The notes under the pieces are model-generated. The model saw only the letters and a list, made by a program, of their open reading frames with translations. It searched no databases and was not told where the DNA came from. From GCA-2861595 sp035525365 (GTDB lineage: Bacteria; Actinomycetota; Acidimicrobiia; Acidimicrobiales; GCA-2861595): DNA of 64,000 bases. The DNA lies in assembly GCA_035525365.1 (NCBI GenBank), contig DATLEK010000090.1, positions 1 to 64,000 on the forward strand. The letters run 5' to 3'. Position numbers and translations under genes: made by a program. Every line of letters starts with the position of its first letter. The first letter of the stretch is position 1. Below, one piece after another: positions 33,387 through 42,501 of this stretch.

Positions 33387-33766
33387 GGTGCCTGGGTCCG
33401 GCACGCTTCGAGGAGGTCTCGCCCGCGCGCCCGCGCCGTGCTTGGGTGGGTCCTCCTCCTCCATCAGGCGTGCAGCGTCATCATGCGAGCGGGCGCCCGC
33501 AGAGTCTCGCTCTTTCGAGTTGCACCACGACTTCACGCTAGTGGCGGGTGACCATCGAAGGGTCCCGACAAGCCGGCGCAACACGGCCCTGTCTTCGCTT
33601 TCGGTTTGACGCATACGCGTCAAAGATGAAATGGCCGCGATCCCCACCAAATCGTTGACAGAGCGCCCGTCTGTGAACTAGAAAGCCATCGCTAAGAGGA
33701 AACGTGTCGGGACCTGCGCACTGGTCCCCGCAAAACCGGTGTCACCTATGTATACGGTGAGGTGCC
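33387..33766. promoter_or_regulatory. intergenic region with two palindromes
   Basis: The region holds TTTGACGC-ATAC-GCGTCAAA at 33605-33624, related to the palindrome at 41820-41839. It also holds TTGACA at 33655 and TCACC-N9-GGTGA at 33742-33760, directly before the start at 33767. It probably contains the promoter and operators of the 33767 operon. The first part may be extra coding for the PIN gene if translation starts at 33650. Confidence 0.4.
33605..33624. promoter_or_regulatory. palindromic operator candidate, TTTGACRC type
   Basis: Perfect 8-bp arms TTTGACGC and GCGTCAAA surround a 4-bp spacer. The arms and spacing match the site at 41820, and both lie 118-162 nt upstream of a plus-strand gene. 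Confidence 0.5.
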
Positions 33767-34108
33767 ATGAAACCCGACACGACCCCGAGGCGCTCCAAGA
33801 GGACCGCCGCGATTGACCACCCGGCGCTGGCTGAGTCGCTGGTGACCCTGGCGCGCTCGCTCGACCGGCGCGTCGCCGAGGACGAGCAGGCGCCCAGCTA
33901 CCTGGACCTAGCCGTCCTGGTGGGAGACGTCCAGGCCCAACTTGATGACCTGACCCGCCAACTGGTCCACTACGCCCGTCGCTACGAGCGCACAACGTGG
34001 AAGGACATCGCCGACACCTTCGGGATCTCGCGCCCGACCGTCTACAAACGCTTCGGGGAGGCGAGTGACAACGACCCCGGTGGCGATGACGGCGGTGGTG
34101 AGCCGTGA
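33767..34108 (+). CDS. small HTH DNA-binding protein
   Basis: A 113-residue protein. A basic N-terminus and a helical segment with many leucines (ESLVTLARSLDRRV, LVGDVQAQLDDLTRQLVHYA) are followed by a HTH near the C-terminus (TWKDIADTFGISRPTVYKRF, about 80-99), then an acidic tail. This looks like a region-4-type or TetR-like recognition unit. ATG 33767 has GAGGTG upstream and sits next to the TCACC-N9-GGTGA palindrome, consistent with autoregulation. It overlaps the next gene by 4 nt. Confidence 0.75.
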   Translation: MKPDTTPRRSKRTAAIDHPALAESLVTLARSLDRRVAEDEQAPSYLDLAVLVGDVQAQLDDLTRQLVHYARRYERTTWKDIADTFGISRPTVYKRFGEASDNDPGGDDGGGEP

Positions 34109-34509
34109 CCGCCTTGAAGGAGTTCCGTGCCGGCCTTCCCGCCTGGCGGGCGGCCGTCGAGGATTGGCTGGATCGCCAGCCGGCCTGGTTCCGCAAAGAT
34201 CCAGCTTGGGCAGGTTCGGTCTACCTCCTCAACTCACCGCCGCTCGTCGCACTCGGCTCGATGTCGCTCAAGAGCGTCGAGGAGGGGTGGATCAACTGGG
34301 AAGAGCTACTCCGCCGGGCCGAGCTGGCCGGCGATATCGAGGCGATGCTGGGCCGAGCGGCCTACCACCTCGCCGCCGGAGACCCAGGCCCGGCCCTCGG
34401 CTCCATGCTCGTGTTCCCCCACGTTGAGACGTTCCGCTGGGCCCATGCCGCCGGCGTGCTCTTCGAGCTCGTCGAAGACCGCGTGCAGCGCCACCCCCTG
34501 ACCGCGTAA
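34105..34509 (+). CDS. hypothetical protein co-transcribed with HTH gene
   Basis: A 134-residue protein rich in Trp, Ala and Leu. Helical throughout, with no motif recognised. It overlaps the HTH gene as GTGA, so the two are probably a functional pair. This small regulator-plus-unknown arrangement is typical of toxin-antitoxin modules, but nothing in the sequence proves toxicity. Confidence 0.65.
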   Translation: MTALKEFRAGLPAWRAAVEDWLDRQPAWFRKDPAWAGSVYLLNSPPLVALGSMSLKSVEEGWINWEELLRRAELAGDIEAMLGRAAYHLAAGDPGPALGSMLVFPHVETFRWAHAAGVLFELVEDRVQRHPLTA

Positions 34510-34843
34510 CCGCACCGGCGAGGTCGCCGATCTCGAATCCCCAGGTAGGGCTCGACCTCGCCGGGAGGTACCCGCGCCGAACGTAGCTCGGTGACAAGGA
34601 GGCTCAGGACGGATGGAACGCATGCCGAGAGAGGAAGGATGTCGACTCGTCGTCTTCATTGGCGATGGCCCGCATGCTGCGCGTCGTGCGTGGCGGGCGA
34701 CAGTCCACGAACTTCTGGGAGGACACTCAGTCGGAATGGAGCCAGGCTTGTTAGCCTCTGGCCAACCGAGGCAGGGAGTGTCGAGTGGATGTCGGAGCAT
34801 GCAGCAGGTGACTTCTTCGGTAACTACTCCTCCGCGCTAGAGG
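34510..34843. other. 334-bp spacer, possible small ORF
   Basis: A 75-codon frame at 34613-34840 has AAGGAGG 10 nt before its ATG, but its composition (many Gly, Ser and Thr, no domain) does not support it strongly. No other feature is visible. Confidence 0.25.
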
Positions 34844-35779
34844 ATGCCGACCCTTCTTGATGGTGCTCACGCCAAACTGCGCAGAGCCCGGGAACAGGCC
34901 GAGTTGCTCAAGATTGAGATGCGGACCGCCGAGCAAACTTGTGCTCCACTGGTGGTGGCCCGTTCGAAGGTCGATCACGAGACTAAGCGCCTGATCGCCA
35001 CGCTCACCCATGTTGCCCAGTTGCCGAGCGATTGGGGAATCCGTATTGGAGAGATCGCCCATAATTTCCGTGGCGTTCTTGACCACCTCGCCTACTTGTG
35101 CGTTCTAACTGAGACCAATGGCAGGGTACCGAGCGACCCAGAGGGAATCGCCTTCCCTATTACCGATTCCCCAGCGAAGCTGCAGTCCCGAGAGCGTCTG
35201 CGGAAGCAGATCAGCTCAAACGGGTGGGCCTTCATCGAAGCTGCCCAGCCATACCAGGGGTGGGACGGCGGCGAGTTCTTGCCCATTCTCCGCGATCTCT
35301 CAAATCACGACAAGCATCGCTTGATCCAACCCGCTCTTCTTGGTGCCGCTGAATGGGTGACACGCATCAAGGCAGAAGGCAACGGGTGCCGGATCGCCCT
35401 TCCGCGAAGTCAAGCCAACGGCATCTCAATGACAGGCCGCCCCCTGGAACCAGAGACAGAGGTATTCAGCGCCGCCGTTGAGATCACTGGCAGCAACCCG
35501 ACCATGGAGGTGGAATTTCACACCGCCGCTTACATATCCCTGCCAAACGGACTCGGCGTCGAGGCAACTCTTGATGGAATCGGCAATGCCATTACGCAAC
35601 TGGTCGCATCCGCTCATTCCATGTTCACAAGCGAGACAATCGGTGACCAGGCTAGAGACCTCCCGCGACGGATTGAATCCGCTCATCGGTTAGCTCCCCG
35701 TCCCGGGGTATCAGTCACGGTCCGGGAAGTACGAACTCAGGAGGGAAGCCTTTGGTGGGAAGTCCTCGAACCCGGATAG
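34844..35779 (+). CDS. HEPN-like hypothetical protein
   Basis: A 311-residue protein. Residues 60-90 carry IGEIAHNFRGVLDHLAYLCV, in which R-x4-H (RGVLDH) matches the HEPN RNase signature. A second conserved-looking block is LRDLSNHDKHRLI near 148-160. This pairing is typical of a widespread uncharacterised family in bacterial genomes. The rest is beta-rich. The gene lies alone, convergent with hsdM; its base composition is slightly more AT-rich than neighbouring genes, which suggests a separate origin. Confidence 0.6.
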   Translation: MPTLLDGAHAKLRRAREQAELLKIEMRTAEQTCAPLVVARSKVDHETKRLIATLTHVAQLPSDWGIRIGEIAHNFRGVLDHLAYLCVLTETNGRVPSDPEGIAFPITDSPAKLQSRERLRKQISSNGWAFIEAAQPYQGWDGGEFLPILRDLSNHDKHRLIQPALLGAAEWVTRIKAEGNGCRIALPRSQANGISMTGRPLEPETEVFSAAVEITGSNPTMEVEFHTAAYISLPNGLGVEATLDGIGNAITQLVASAHSMFTSETIGDQARDLPRRIESAHRLAPRPGVSVTVREVRTQEGSLWWEVLEPG

Positions 35780-35822
35780 AAGACCCTTCGGAAACGGGTT
35801 GGTCATGTTGGATGCCGTCGGC

Positions 35823-35853
35823 GGGGACTAGTCGCGGACTAGTCGTGGACTGT
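35823..35853 (+). repeat. short tandem repeat GNGGACTAGTC
   Basis: Two 11-bp units (35823-35833 and 35834-35844), each containing the palindrome ACTAGT, are followed by a partial third unit. It lies between two convergent genes and may help terminate transcription. Confidence 0.4.
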
Positions 35854-35903
35854 CGGGACTGACGGATCGGTGCGCCCAGAGGTGGCGCCAGGTCAGTCCT
35901 GGC

Positions 35904-37397
35904 TCAGATGCCCTCCGCGTCCGGCTCGACATCGACGCCAATGCCCTGGAGGGACTCGGCCAGCTCGACGAACTCGGCGAGGGCGGCTTCGAGGTCCTCG
36001 ACAATCTCGGCGGCTATGACACCCGGAGGCGGGAGGTTGTCGGTGTCTTCGAGGCTCTCGTCCCGAAGCCAGAAGATGTCGAGGCTGGCCTTGTCACGGG
36101 CGACCAGCTCGTCGTAGCTGAACCGGCGGAACCGCTCGCCCTCCTCCCGCTTGCCGCGCTTGCCCGGCAGGTAGCACTGCACGAATTCGTCGAGGTCGGA
36201 GCGGGCGAGGGTCTTGTTCTTGAGAGTGAAGTGCTTGTTGGTCCGCAGGTCGTAGATCCACAGGTCCTTTGTCCATGGCGTGTCGGACCCGGGCTTGCGG
36301 TCGAAGAACAAGACGTTGGCCTTCACGCCTTGGGCGTAGAAGATCCCCGTCGGCAGGCGCAGCAGGGTGTGGACGTCGCACTCGTGCAACAGCCGGCGGC
36401 GGACGGTCTCACCCGCCCCGCCCTCGAACAGCACGTTGTCGGGCACGACCACCGCCGCCGTCCCCCCGACCTTCAGCAGGGTCTTGACGTGTTGGACGAA
36501 GTTGAGCTGCTTGTTGGACGTCGAAGCCCAGAAGTCGTCCCGCACGACCGTCAGGCTCTGCCGCTCGGCCCTGCCCTCGGTGTTGACGATCTGGACGGAC
36601 GACTTCTTCCCGAACGGCGGATTGGTGAGCACCATGTCGAAGCGGTCACCCGGATCGGCCCGGAGCGCGTCGTCGACGTGGACGGGGCTGTCGGAGTCGG
36701 GGCTCTCGATGCCGTGCAGTAGCAGGTTCATCGCGCACAGCCGGGCGGTGTTGTCCACGATCTCCCACCCGGTGAACAGACCCGAGCGGACGTGGCGCTT
36801 CTGGTCGGGATCGAGGTTCGGGTGGTGGCGCAGGATGTGATCGAAGGCGGCGAGGAAGAACCCGCCGGTGCCGCACGCCGGGTCGCAGATCCGCATGTCC
36901 GGCCCCGGCTGCATCACGTCGACCATGGCCGAGATCAACGCCCGCGGCGTGAAGTACTGGCCGGCGCCCGACTTGGTGTCGGCCGCGTTCTTCTCCAGCA
37001 GTCCCTCATAGGCATCGCCCTTCACGTCGGCGTCGAGGGTCATCCACTGCTCATTGCCGATCAGGTCCTTGATGAGCCGCTCCAGCTTGGCCGGATCCTG
37101 GATGCGGTTCTGCGCCTTGCGGAACACGACGCCGAGCATGTCGTCGCCCCGGCCGAGGTTGTTGAGGATGGCGATGTAGTGCGCTTCGAGCGCCTCGCCC
37201 TTCAGGCCAAGGAGTGACGGCCAGTCGAGGCGGTCAGGCACGATCCGGTCAAGGCCGAGCTGGCGCTGCTCGTCGGCCATTTTCAGGAACAGCAGATAGG
37301 TGAGCTGCTCGACGTAGTCGCCGTACGACAGGCCGTCGTCCCGGAGGATGTTGCAGTAGTTCCACAGCTTGTCGACGATTATCTTGGTGTCGCTCAC
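35904..37397 (-). CDS. hsdM: type I restriction-modification DNA methyltransferase subunit (HsdM)
   Basis: A 497-residue N6-adenine methyltransferase. Motif I is CDPACGTGGFF (171-181) for S-adenosylmethionine, and motif IV is TNPPFGKK (258-265), the catalytic NPPF. The N-terminal helical domain (1-140) is the HsdM_N type that contacts HsdS. Together with HsdS it forms the M2S core. It is the third gene of an R-S-M operon and overlaps hsdS by 4 nt. This order is the reverse of the more common M-S arrangement. Confidence 0.93.
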   Translation of the reverse strand: MSDTKIIVDKLWNYCNILRDDGLSYGDYVEQLTYLLFLKMADEQRQLGLDRIVPDRLDWPSLLGLKGEALEAHYIAILNNLGRGDDMLGVVFRKAQNRIQDPAKLERLIKDLIGNEQWMTLDADVKGDAYEGLLEKNAADTKSGAGQYFTPRALISAMVDVMQPGPDMRICDPACGTGGFFLAAFDHILRHHPNLDPDQKRHVRSGLFTGWEIVDNTARLCAMNLLLHGIESPDSDSPVHVDDALRADPGDRFDMVLTNPPFGKKSSVQIVNTEGRAERQSLTVVRDDFWASTSNKQLNFVQHVKTLLKVGGTAAVVVPDNVLFEGGAGETVRRRLLHECDVHTLLRLPTGIFYAQGVKANVLFFDRKPGSDTPWTKDLWIYDLRTNKHFTLKNKTLARSDLDEFVQCYLPGKRGKREEGERFRRFSYDELVARDKASLDIFWLRDESLEDTDNLPPPGVIAAEIVEDLEAALAEFVELAESLQGIGVDVEPDAEGI

Positions 37398-38716
37398 GAT
37401 GCCCTCGCCTTCCGGGCACGCTTCACCCGGGGGGTCGAAGTCCGCTCAGCCCGGATCCGGTTCAGCAGCACCGACGCCGGCTCGTCGTCTGGGTCCTGCG
37501 GGACGAGTTGCCCTGAAAACGCGGCGGCAAGGATCGAGCGGCGCAGGCTTGCGGCTCGCTTCCGGCCGGCGCCGACCTCGTTCCTCAGACGGTCGCAGGT
37601 GTCCAGGCGAGCACGAGCTTCAAAGACGCGGACGGCCTGCTCATCGAGAGGCGGAACCGGGAACTCCACGGTCTTGAAACGCCCTGCCGCGAGATGGGCA
37701 ATGTTCGTGGTGATCTGTGACTCTCGCATGAAGCGTCGGTTGTGCAGGTGCGAACGGAACACGAGCAATGCCCACTCCGGGTGGACATCGGCGTTTGCCT
37801 GGAACCGGATCAGGCTGTTCGTGAATGCCACCTCGGGTGGGTCCCCACGGTAGATCGCAGGGCGCCCGAGAAACTCCGGACTCTGACCCTCGTTGAGCAG
37901 GACATCACCATCGCGAAGGCGGTACCGGCCCCACTCCGACACGGTCATGTCCATGGACATGACATGGCTGTCGTCGATCCGGTCCTCGAACACGTTGGCG
38001 ACGCGAAGGTAGGGCCGCATGTTCGGGCCGATGTGCCGTCTCGGGGACCGCTGCAGACCAAGGCCGACCGTCCCGGCGTCAGCGACCGTCACGACGCGCC
38101 AGTGCGGGGGTGGGTCAAGCGTCGATGAGGCGTGCGTGATGATCGCCTTCTCGAGAGCTTTGATACGGCGCCCGGCAGAATTGCCCCCGGCTTCTCCAGC
38201 GTCGAGGCGAGAGAGGTTTTCTTCAATCGCAGCCACGATTCGCTTCTGCTCGGACGGGGGAGGGAGTGGCACGTTGACTCGCCGCAACTTCTCTTGGGGA
38301 AGATGCTTGATCGTCGTTCCAGTAAATAGGTGCTCAAGCTGCCGGGATAGAGCCAGATGCTGCAGGAGCAGCGCGAGGTAGGCCGGCACGATCCCCTCGG
38401 TCGGCCGGATCCGATGAAGCGCCTTCTGTAACGCGATGGTTCCGGGTCCTCGCCACACCGCGGCGCGCCCCGGCTCGCCGCCTTCGCAAGCGATTACGTC
38501 GCCTGGACTCGCGAGAACCCGATCAAGCTCATCCGGCCGGATGTCCATCTCACCGAGATCGGACAGATCGAAAGTTCCCCAGCGGACGTTGATGTTCCGA
38601 AGGTACGGCGTCGGGTTCATCCCGGTCGCCTGCTTCTTGTCGAGCATCTTCCCGAGTGACGTCTCGGCTACTTCGCCGATAGTAGTCCACTCCCAGCCGG
38701 GCGGAAGGTCACTCAC
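37394..38716 (-). CDS. hsdS: type I restriction-modification specificity subunit (HsdS)
   Basis: A 440-residue subunit with two target recognition domains. TRD1 starts at LPPGWEWTTIGEV (about residue 3) and TRD2 at PPPHWRVVTVADAG (about 205). Each is followed by a helical spacer (PPPSEQKRIVAAIEENLSRL near 165 and PPLDEQAVRVFEARARLDTC near 370). The two spacers position the TRDs for a bipartite target. The start is GTG 38716, coupled as GTGA to hsdR. The target sequence cannot be read from the protein. Confidence 0.92.
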   Translation of the reverse strand: MSDLPPGWEWTTIGEVAETSLGKMLDKKQATGMNPTPYLRNINVRWGTFDLSDLGEMDIRPDELDRVLASPGDVIACEGGEPGRAAVWRGPGTIALQKALHRIRPTEGIVPAYLALLLQHLALSRQLEHLFTGTTIKHLPQEKLRRVNVPLPPPSEQKRIVAAIEENLSRLDAGEAGGNSAGRRIKALEKAIITHASSTLDPPPHWRVVTVADAGTVGLGLQRSPRRHIGPNMRPYLRVANVFEDRIDDSHVMSMDMTVSEWGRYRLRDGDVLLNEGQSPEFLGRPAIYRGDPPEVAFTNSLIRFQANADVHPEWALLVFRSHLHNRRFMRESQITTNIAHLAAGRFKTVEFPVPPLDEQAVRVFEARARLDTCDRLRNEVGAGRKRAASLRRSILAAAFSGQLVPQDPDDEPASVLLNRIRAERTSTPRVKRARKARAS

Positions 38717-41529
38717 GCCGCCACGACCTCGGTGAGCTCCAACAGCAGGCCGTCGAGGTCCTGGCCGAACAGCTCGCGGGCGCGGCCGAGGCCACCCCGC
38801 TGGCTGAACGGCGGGTCGAGAAGCGCCCGTGGCTCGATTGACAGGCTCGCTGCGAGATGGTCTCGGATGAGGCGGAGCCAGTCGATCTGCTCGCCAGTGA
38901 AGGTGCGGCCGGAGGTCTGCTGTTGGAGCAGCCACGTTTCGAACCGTTCAGCGACCTTCTCGGGGAACGGCGCCAGCTCGTCGTCCTCGCCGAGGGCGAA
39001 CCGTACAAGTGACACAATGTTGGTGAGAATCGTTCCAGCCGACCCGCGCACCTTGGAGGCGTCGAGCGTCTCGTACGCCTCCCAAAGGCGCTCGGGTGTC
39101 CAGCGGTGCGGCGGTCGTCCGATGGCCTCAGCCAGCTCTTTCACGTCCCGGTAGGTGAGCCGCTTGGTGTACGGCCGGCTGTAGAGCACCTGGAGGGCGC
39201 TGATCTCGTCCTTGTGCTCGTCGAGGTAGGCCCTGAACGACTTGACGGTCTCGGCGGCTCGGGCTCTGGCGTCCACGGCGAACTCGGCTCGCGTGATCTG
39301 GTCGATGCTGATCTCGTCGATCACCTGGTCGAAGCTGCGTTGCACGTTCACGAGTAGCTCCCGCAGCTCGGGGTTGGCGGCAATCGGCTGCACCGCGTGC
39401 TCGAACATCTTGGCCTTGGCCGTGGCCAACTGAACATCGGTGGGTTCGGAGGTACCGCTGGCGATCTGGGCGGCGCCCAGTTGGCGGTCCGGGTCGATCG
39501 CCTCGACGAGCCGATGCCCGATCGACTTGATTGACTGGCCGGCGAGCGCTTCGAGCTTCTCCCGATCGGCCGGAGCGATCCGACTGTCGATCCGGGCCAG
39601 GCGAGAGGCGAGGGTAGAGACGAGGTCCTCCCTCACCTGCCCGAGGGCGACCTGGTGCAGGAGCTTTTCCAGCGACACACCCCGTTTGCGTTCCAACGGC
39701 GTCGTCTCGATCAGCTTGGTCTCGGTGACTCCGACAGCGTCGACAAGCACGAACCGGTCCTTGTGGGCGGCATCGGGCGTAACGATCTGCAGATCACTGT
39801 CGGGGATGGTGCGCACGCCTCGACCCTTCATCTGCTCAAAGAAGGTGCGGGAACGCACCATCCGCATGAACACGACCATCTCGATGGGCTTCACGTCGGT
39901 GCCGGTGGCGATCATGTCTACCGTCACGGCGATGCGGGGGTAGTAGCTGGTCCGAAAGTCCTGCAGCCGCCGCTCGGACGTGGCCCCGTCGGACGGCCTA
40001 TAGGTGATCTTGGCGATCACCTCGTTGCCCTTGCCCAGCTCCTCCCGGGCGATACGAACAATATCCTCGGCGTGGCTGTCGTCCTTGGCGAAGATGAGCG
40101 TCTTGGGGATATGACGCAGCCGGCCATGCTCATCAACCTCGCGGTCGGGAAACATCGCCGGCAGGTTGTCCCGAAGTGCCCTGATGACCGTGCGGATCTG
40201 GTCCTTGGCGACGACCTTCTTGTCGAGGCTCTTCTCGTCGTAGGTCAGGTCCTCGTCGACCAGTTCGAGCCGCTCGTCGCGGGTCTCGCGGTCGCGGAAG
40301 GTGGTCCAGTAGCCGGCCTCGATAGTGGAGCCGCCCTCGCTGATGGCGGTGGAGAGGCGGAAGACGTCGAAGTCGACGTTCACACCGTCGGCCACGGCCT
40401 GGGGGAAGCCGTACTCCATGACCAGGTTCTTGTTGAAGAAACCGAAGGTCTGCTTGCCGGGGCTGGCGGTGAGCCCGATCAGGAAGGCGTCGAAGTACTC
40501 CAGCACCTGGCGCCACACCCCGTAGATGGAGCGGTGGCACTCGTCGACGATGATCACGTCGAACATCTCGGTGGGCAGCGCCTGGCTGTAGTCGACCTCG
40601 ACCGGCCGCTCGGGGACCATCCCGTAGCCGGACGCCTCATCCAGATCCTCGGGCAGGTCCGCCTCGCCCCGCAGCATCGAGTACACGCGCTGGATGGTGC
40701 CAATGCACACGCTCGCCACCGGGTCGACCCTGTTGTGGCTGAGACGCTGCACGTTGTAGAGCTCGGTGAACTTGCGGCCCGAGCCGGGCACCTCGAAACC
40801 CTGGAACTCCTTGAGAGTCTGCTTGGCGAGGTTGCCCCGGTCGACGAGGAACAGGATGCGCTTGGCCTGGGCGTGGCGAATCAGCCGCTCGCAGATGTTG
40901 GCCGCCGCGAAGGTCTTGCCCGACCCGGTCGCCATTTGGATCAGGGCCCGGGTGCGGTTCTCCTTCAGGGACCGTTCCAGGTTCGTGATCGCCCGGAACT
41001 GGGCGTCCCGCAACCGGCCCGGCTCGTGCTCCAACGCCGGCATGGCGGGGATGCGTGCCCGCAGGGTGCCGCCGCCGTGGTTGACCTGGTCCTCGATCTG
41101 CCACTCAAGTGTCTCGGGCTGGTGGAACCAGAACACCCGCCGGGCGGTCGGCTCGGGGTCCATGCGGCAGGTGAACCAGGTTTCGTCACCGGTCGACTCG
41201 TACCCGTACGGAAGGTGGCCGCTGAGCAGGTAGGCGGGCAACTCGTCGGGGACGTTGCGCTGGTACTTGACTGTCTGCCACTCGACTCCAGACAGGGTAG
41301 AGCCCCTCCTCTTGGCCTCGATCACCCCGACGGCCTGGCGATTGACAAAAAGCACGTAGTCGGCCGGCCCGGCGTTGGTGACCAATTCGCGGACGGCCAC
41401 GCCGGTGCCGGCGTAGAGGTTGACCACCTTGTAGTCCTGCACCGCCCAGCCCGCCGCCTTCAGCATCGCGTCGATCCGGACGCGGGCACGCTGCTCGGGC
41501 AGCAGGCGGTCATCGTCGGCGGTGGTCAT
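38713..41529 (-). CDS. hsdR: type I restriction endonuclease motor subunit (HsdR, EcoEI-like)
   Basis: A 938-residue protein. The N-terminal nuclease has D57...E71-A-K73 (AVGVIEAKR). The SF2 motor has Walker A MATGSGKTF (199-207), DECH box VDECHRSIYG (328-337), and the helicase motif near GRGVRTIPDS. The C-terminal 200 residues are the HsdS/HsdM-contacting helical domain of EcoEI-type subunits. It cuts unmodified DNA after translocation. The gene leads the operon; a small Cys-containing ORF overlaps its start as ATGA. Confidence 0.93.
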   Translation of the reverse strand: MTTADDDRLLPEQRARVRIDAMLKAAGWAVQDYKVVNLYAGTGVAVRELVTNAGPADYVLFVNRQAVGVIEAKRRGSTLSGVEWQTVKYQRNVPDELPAYLLSGHLPYGYESTGDETWFTCRMDPEPTARRVFWFHQPETLEWQIEDQVNHGGGTLRARIPAMPALEHEPGRLRDAQFRAITNLERSLKENRTRALIQMATGSGKTFAAANICERLIRHAQAKRILFLVDRGNLAKQTLKEFQGFEVPGSGRKFTELYNVQRLSHNRVDPVASVCIGTIQRVYSMLRGEADLPEDLDEASGYGMVPERPVEVDYSQALPTEMFDVIIVDECHRSIYGVWRQVLEYFDAFLIGLTASPGKQTFGFFNKNLVMEYGFPQAVADGVNVDFDVFRLSTAISEGGSTIEAGYWTTFRDRETRDERLELVDEDLTYDEKSLDKKVVAKDQIRTVIRALRDNLPAMFPDREVDEHGRLRHIPKTLIFAKDDSHAEDIVRIAREELGKGNEVIAKITYRPSDGATSERRLQDFRTSYYPRIAVTVDMIATGTDVKPIEMVVFMRMVRSRTFFEQMKGRGVRTIPDSDLQIVTPDAAHKDRFVLVDAVGVTETKLIETTPLERKRGVSLEKLLHQVALGQVREDLVSTLASRLARIDSRIAPADREKLEALAGQSIKSIGHRLVEAIDPDRQLGAAQIASGTSEPTDVQLATAKAKMFEHAVQPIAANPELRELLVNVQRSFDQVIDEISIDQITRAEFAVDARARAAETVKSFRAYLDEHKDEISALQVLYSRPYTKRLTYRDVKELAEAIGRPPHRWTPERLWEAYETLDASKVRGSAGTILTNIVSLVRFALGEDDELAPFPEKVAERFETWLLQQQTSGRTFTGEQIDWLRLIRDHLAASLSIEPRALLDPPFSQRGGLGRARELFGQDLDGLLLELTEVVAA

Positions 41530-41729
41530 CTCGGCACGCAGGCTACGAGGCCCCGGTCCAGCGGTCGTGTGACCGGTCCGGTCAGACGACAGGATCTTGG
41601 TTCGCTCTTGTCGACCTTGATGATCCCGTCGAACTTGGCGTCAGCGCGGCGGTTGGCCGAGACCCGCGAAGCCGGCGAGGTCTGAGGGCGCCAGCACTCG
41701 CGGCAGTAGGTAGCGCCGGCATTTTTCAT
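41526..41729 (-). CDS. small Cys-containing ORF upstream of hsdR (uncertain)
   Basis: A 67-residue frame that ends with TGA inside the hsdR ATGACC start, giving an ATGA overlap. It has CxxC near the N-terminus (YCRECWRP, residues 8-15) and a basic centre (SANRRADAKFDGIIKVDKSE). The overlap suggests real translational coupling, but there is no clear ribosome site and no family is recognised. It could be a small accessory protein of the restriction operon or chance. Confidence 0.4.
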   Translation of the reverse strand: MKNAGATYCRECWRPQTSPASRVSANRRADAKFDGIIKVDKSEPRSCRLTGPVTRPLDRGLVACVPR

Positions 41730-41819
41730 CGGGAGGACACAGAGTGGCCGCTCCCTCCGGGAGCAACTGGACGAGCGGGACTCGACGCTGATGCGTTGCA
41801 GGACGAGCCGACAAGAGGG

Positions 41820-41839
41820 TTTGACACTGATGTGTCAAA
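41820..41839. promoter_or_regulatory. palindromic operator candidate, TTTGACRC type
   Basis: Perfect arms TTTGACAC and GTGTCAAA with a 4-bp TGAT spacer lie 118 nt upstream of the gene at 41938. TTGACA of the left arm could double as a -35 element. It shares arm length and spacer length with 33605-33624. Confidence 0.5.
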
Positions 41840-41937
41840 GAAGTTTCGATTATTGGTCGAATCTGCTTGACATTCGTAGGACTTGCATGGTTTGTTGTCC
41901 CACGCCGCTGTTCCCCCGTTCCGAAAAGGAGTTGCCC

Positions 41938-42369
41938 ATGCCCCCCGTGTCCGACCAGCGCCACCGGATCGCTGCCGCCCCGTGCCTTCGCATCGAGGCC
42001 TGGCGGGACGCCGTTGTCGAGACCCACGGCCACGATCCCCGCAGCGCCTACGCAGCGAGATTCTGGCTCCCGATCGTCGGGCCGAGTTGCCTCGTCGCAG
42101 CTCGCTCGTTGATCGAAGGCCTGGGCCACAGCCCGGCCGGCTACGAGGTGGAGCTGGCGCCGCTCGGCCATGCCCTCGGGCTTCCCGGCAAGGCCGGCAA
42201 CCAGGCGAAGATCGTGCGCACCCTCGACCGCCTCGCCGCCTTCGGCCTGGCCTCGTTCCACGCAACCTCGACCCCGCTGTACCGGGTGCGCCTGGCGTGG
42301 CCGCCGCTGACACAACGCCAGCTCGCCCGCCTTCCGGAATTCCTGGTTGAGCTGCACCCCGCAGCCTGA
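41938..42369 (+). CDS. conserved hypothetical protein of actinobacterial mobile elements
   Basis: A 143-residue protein, ATG 41938 with AAAAGGAG upstream. It has a helical, Ala-rich core (ARFWLPIVGPSCLVAARSLIEG) and a C-terminal winged-helix-like segment (NQAKIVRTLDRLAAFGLASF then TPLYRVRLAWPPLT). I see no catalytic residues. The winged-helix look and the position ahead of ssb and a ParA-like gene suggest a replication or partition accessory, as inference. Confidence 0.65.
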   Translation: MPPVSDQRHRIAAAPCLRIEAWRDAVVETHGHDPRSAYAARFWLPIVGPSCLVAARSLIEGLGHSPAGYEVELAPLGHALGLPGKAGNQAKIVRTLDRLAAFGLASFHATSTPLYRVRLAWPPLTQRQLARLPEFLVELHPAA

Positions 42370-42501
42370 TCGGGTGGCGGCGCCGTCGGGGAGTCGACGC
42401 CCGCCATCCAACGCTGTCGGGCTGGGTCGTTCGGGGAAGACGGCCCGGCCCGGCGGCAATCCCACTCCCCCGCTCACCTTCCTTCACAAAGGAGCGAAAC
42501 C

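Noticed and set aside
34613..34840. 75-codon ORF with AAGGAGG upstream
   Set aside because: Ribosome site spacing is long and the composition does not look like a folded protein, so it is kept only as a note.
39655..41685. 676-codon open frame opposite hsdR
   Set aside because: It is antisense to a clearly conserved nuclease-helicase and results from high GC content; no domain is visible.
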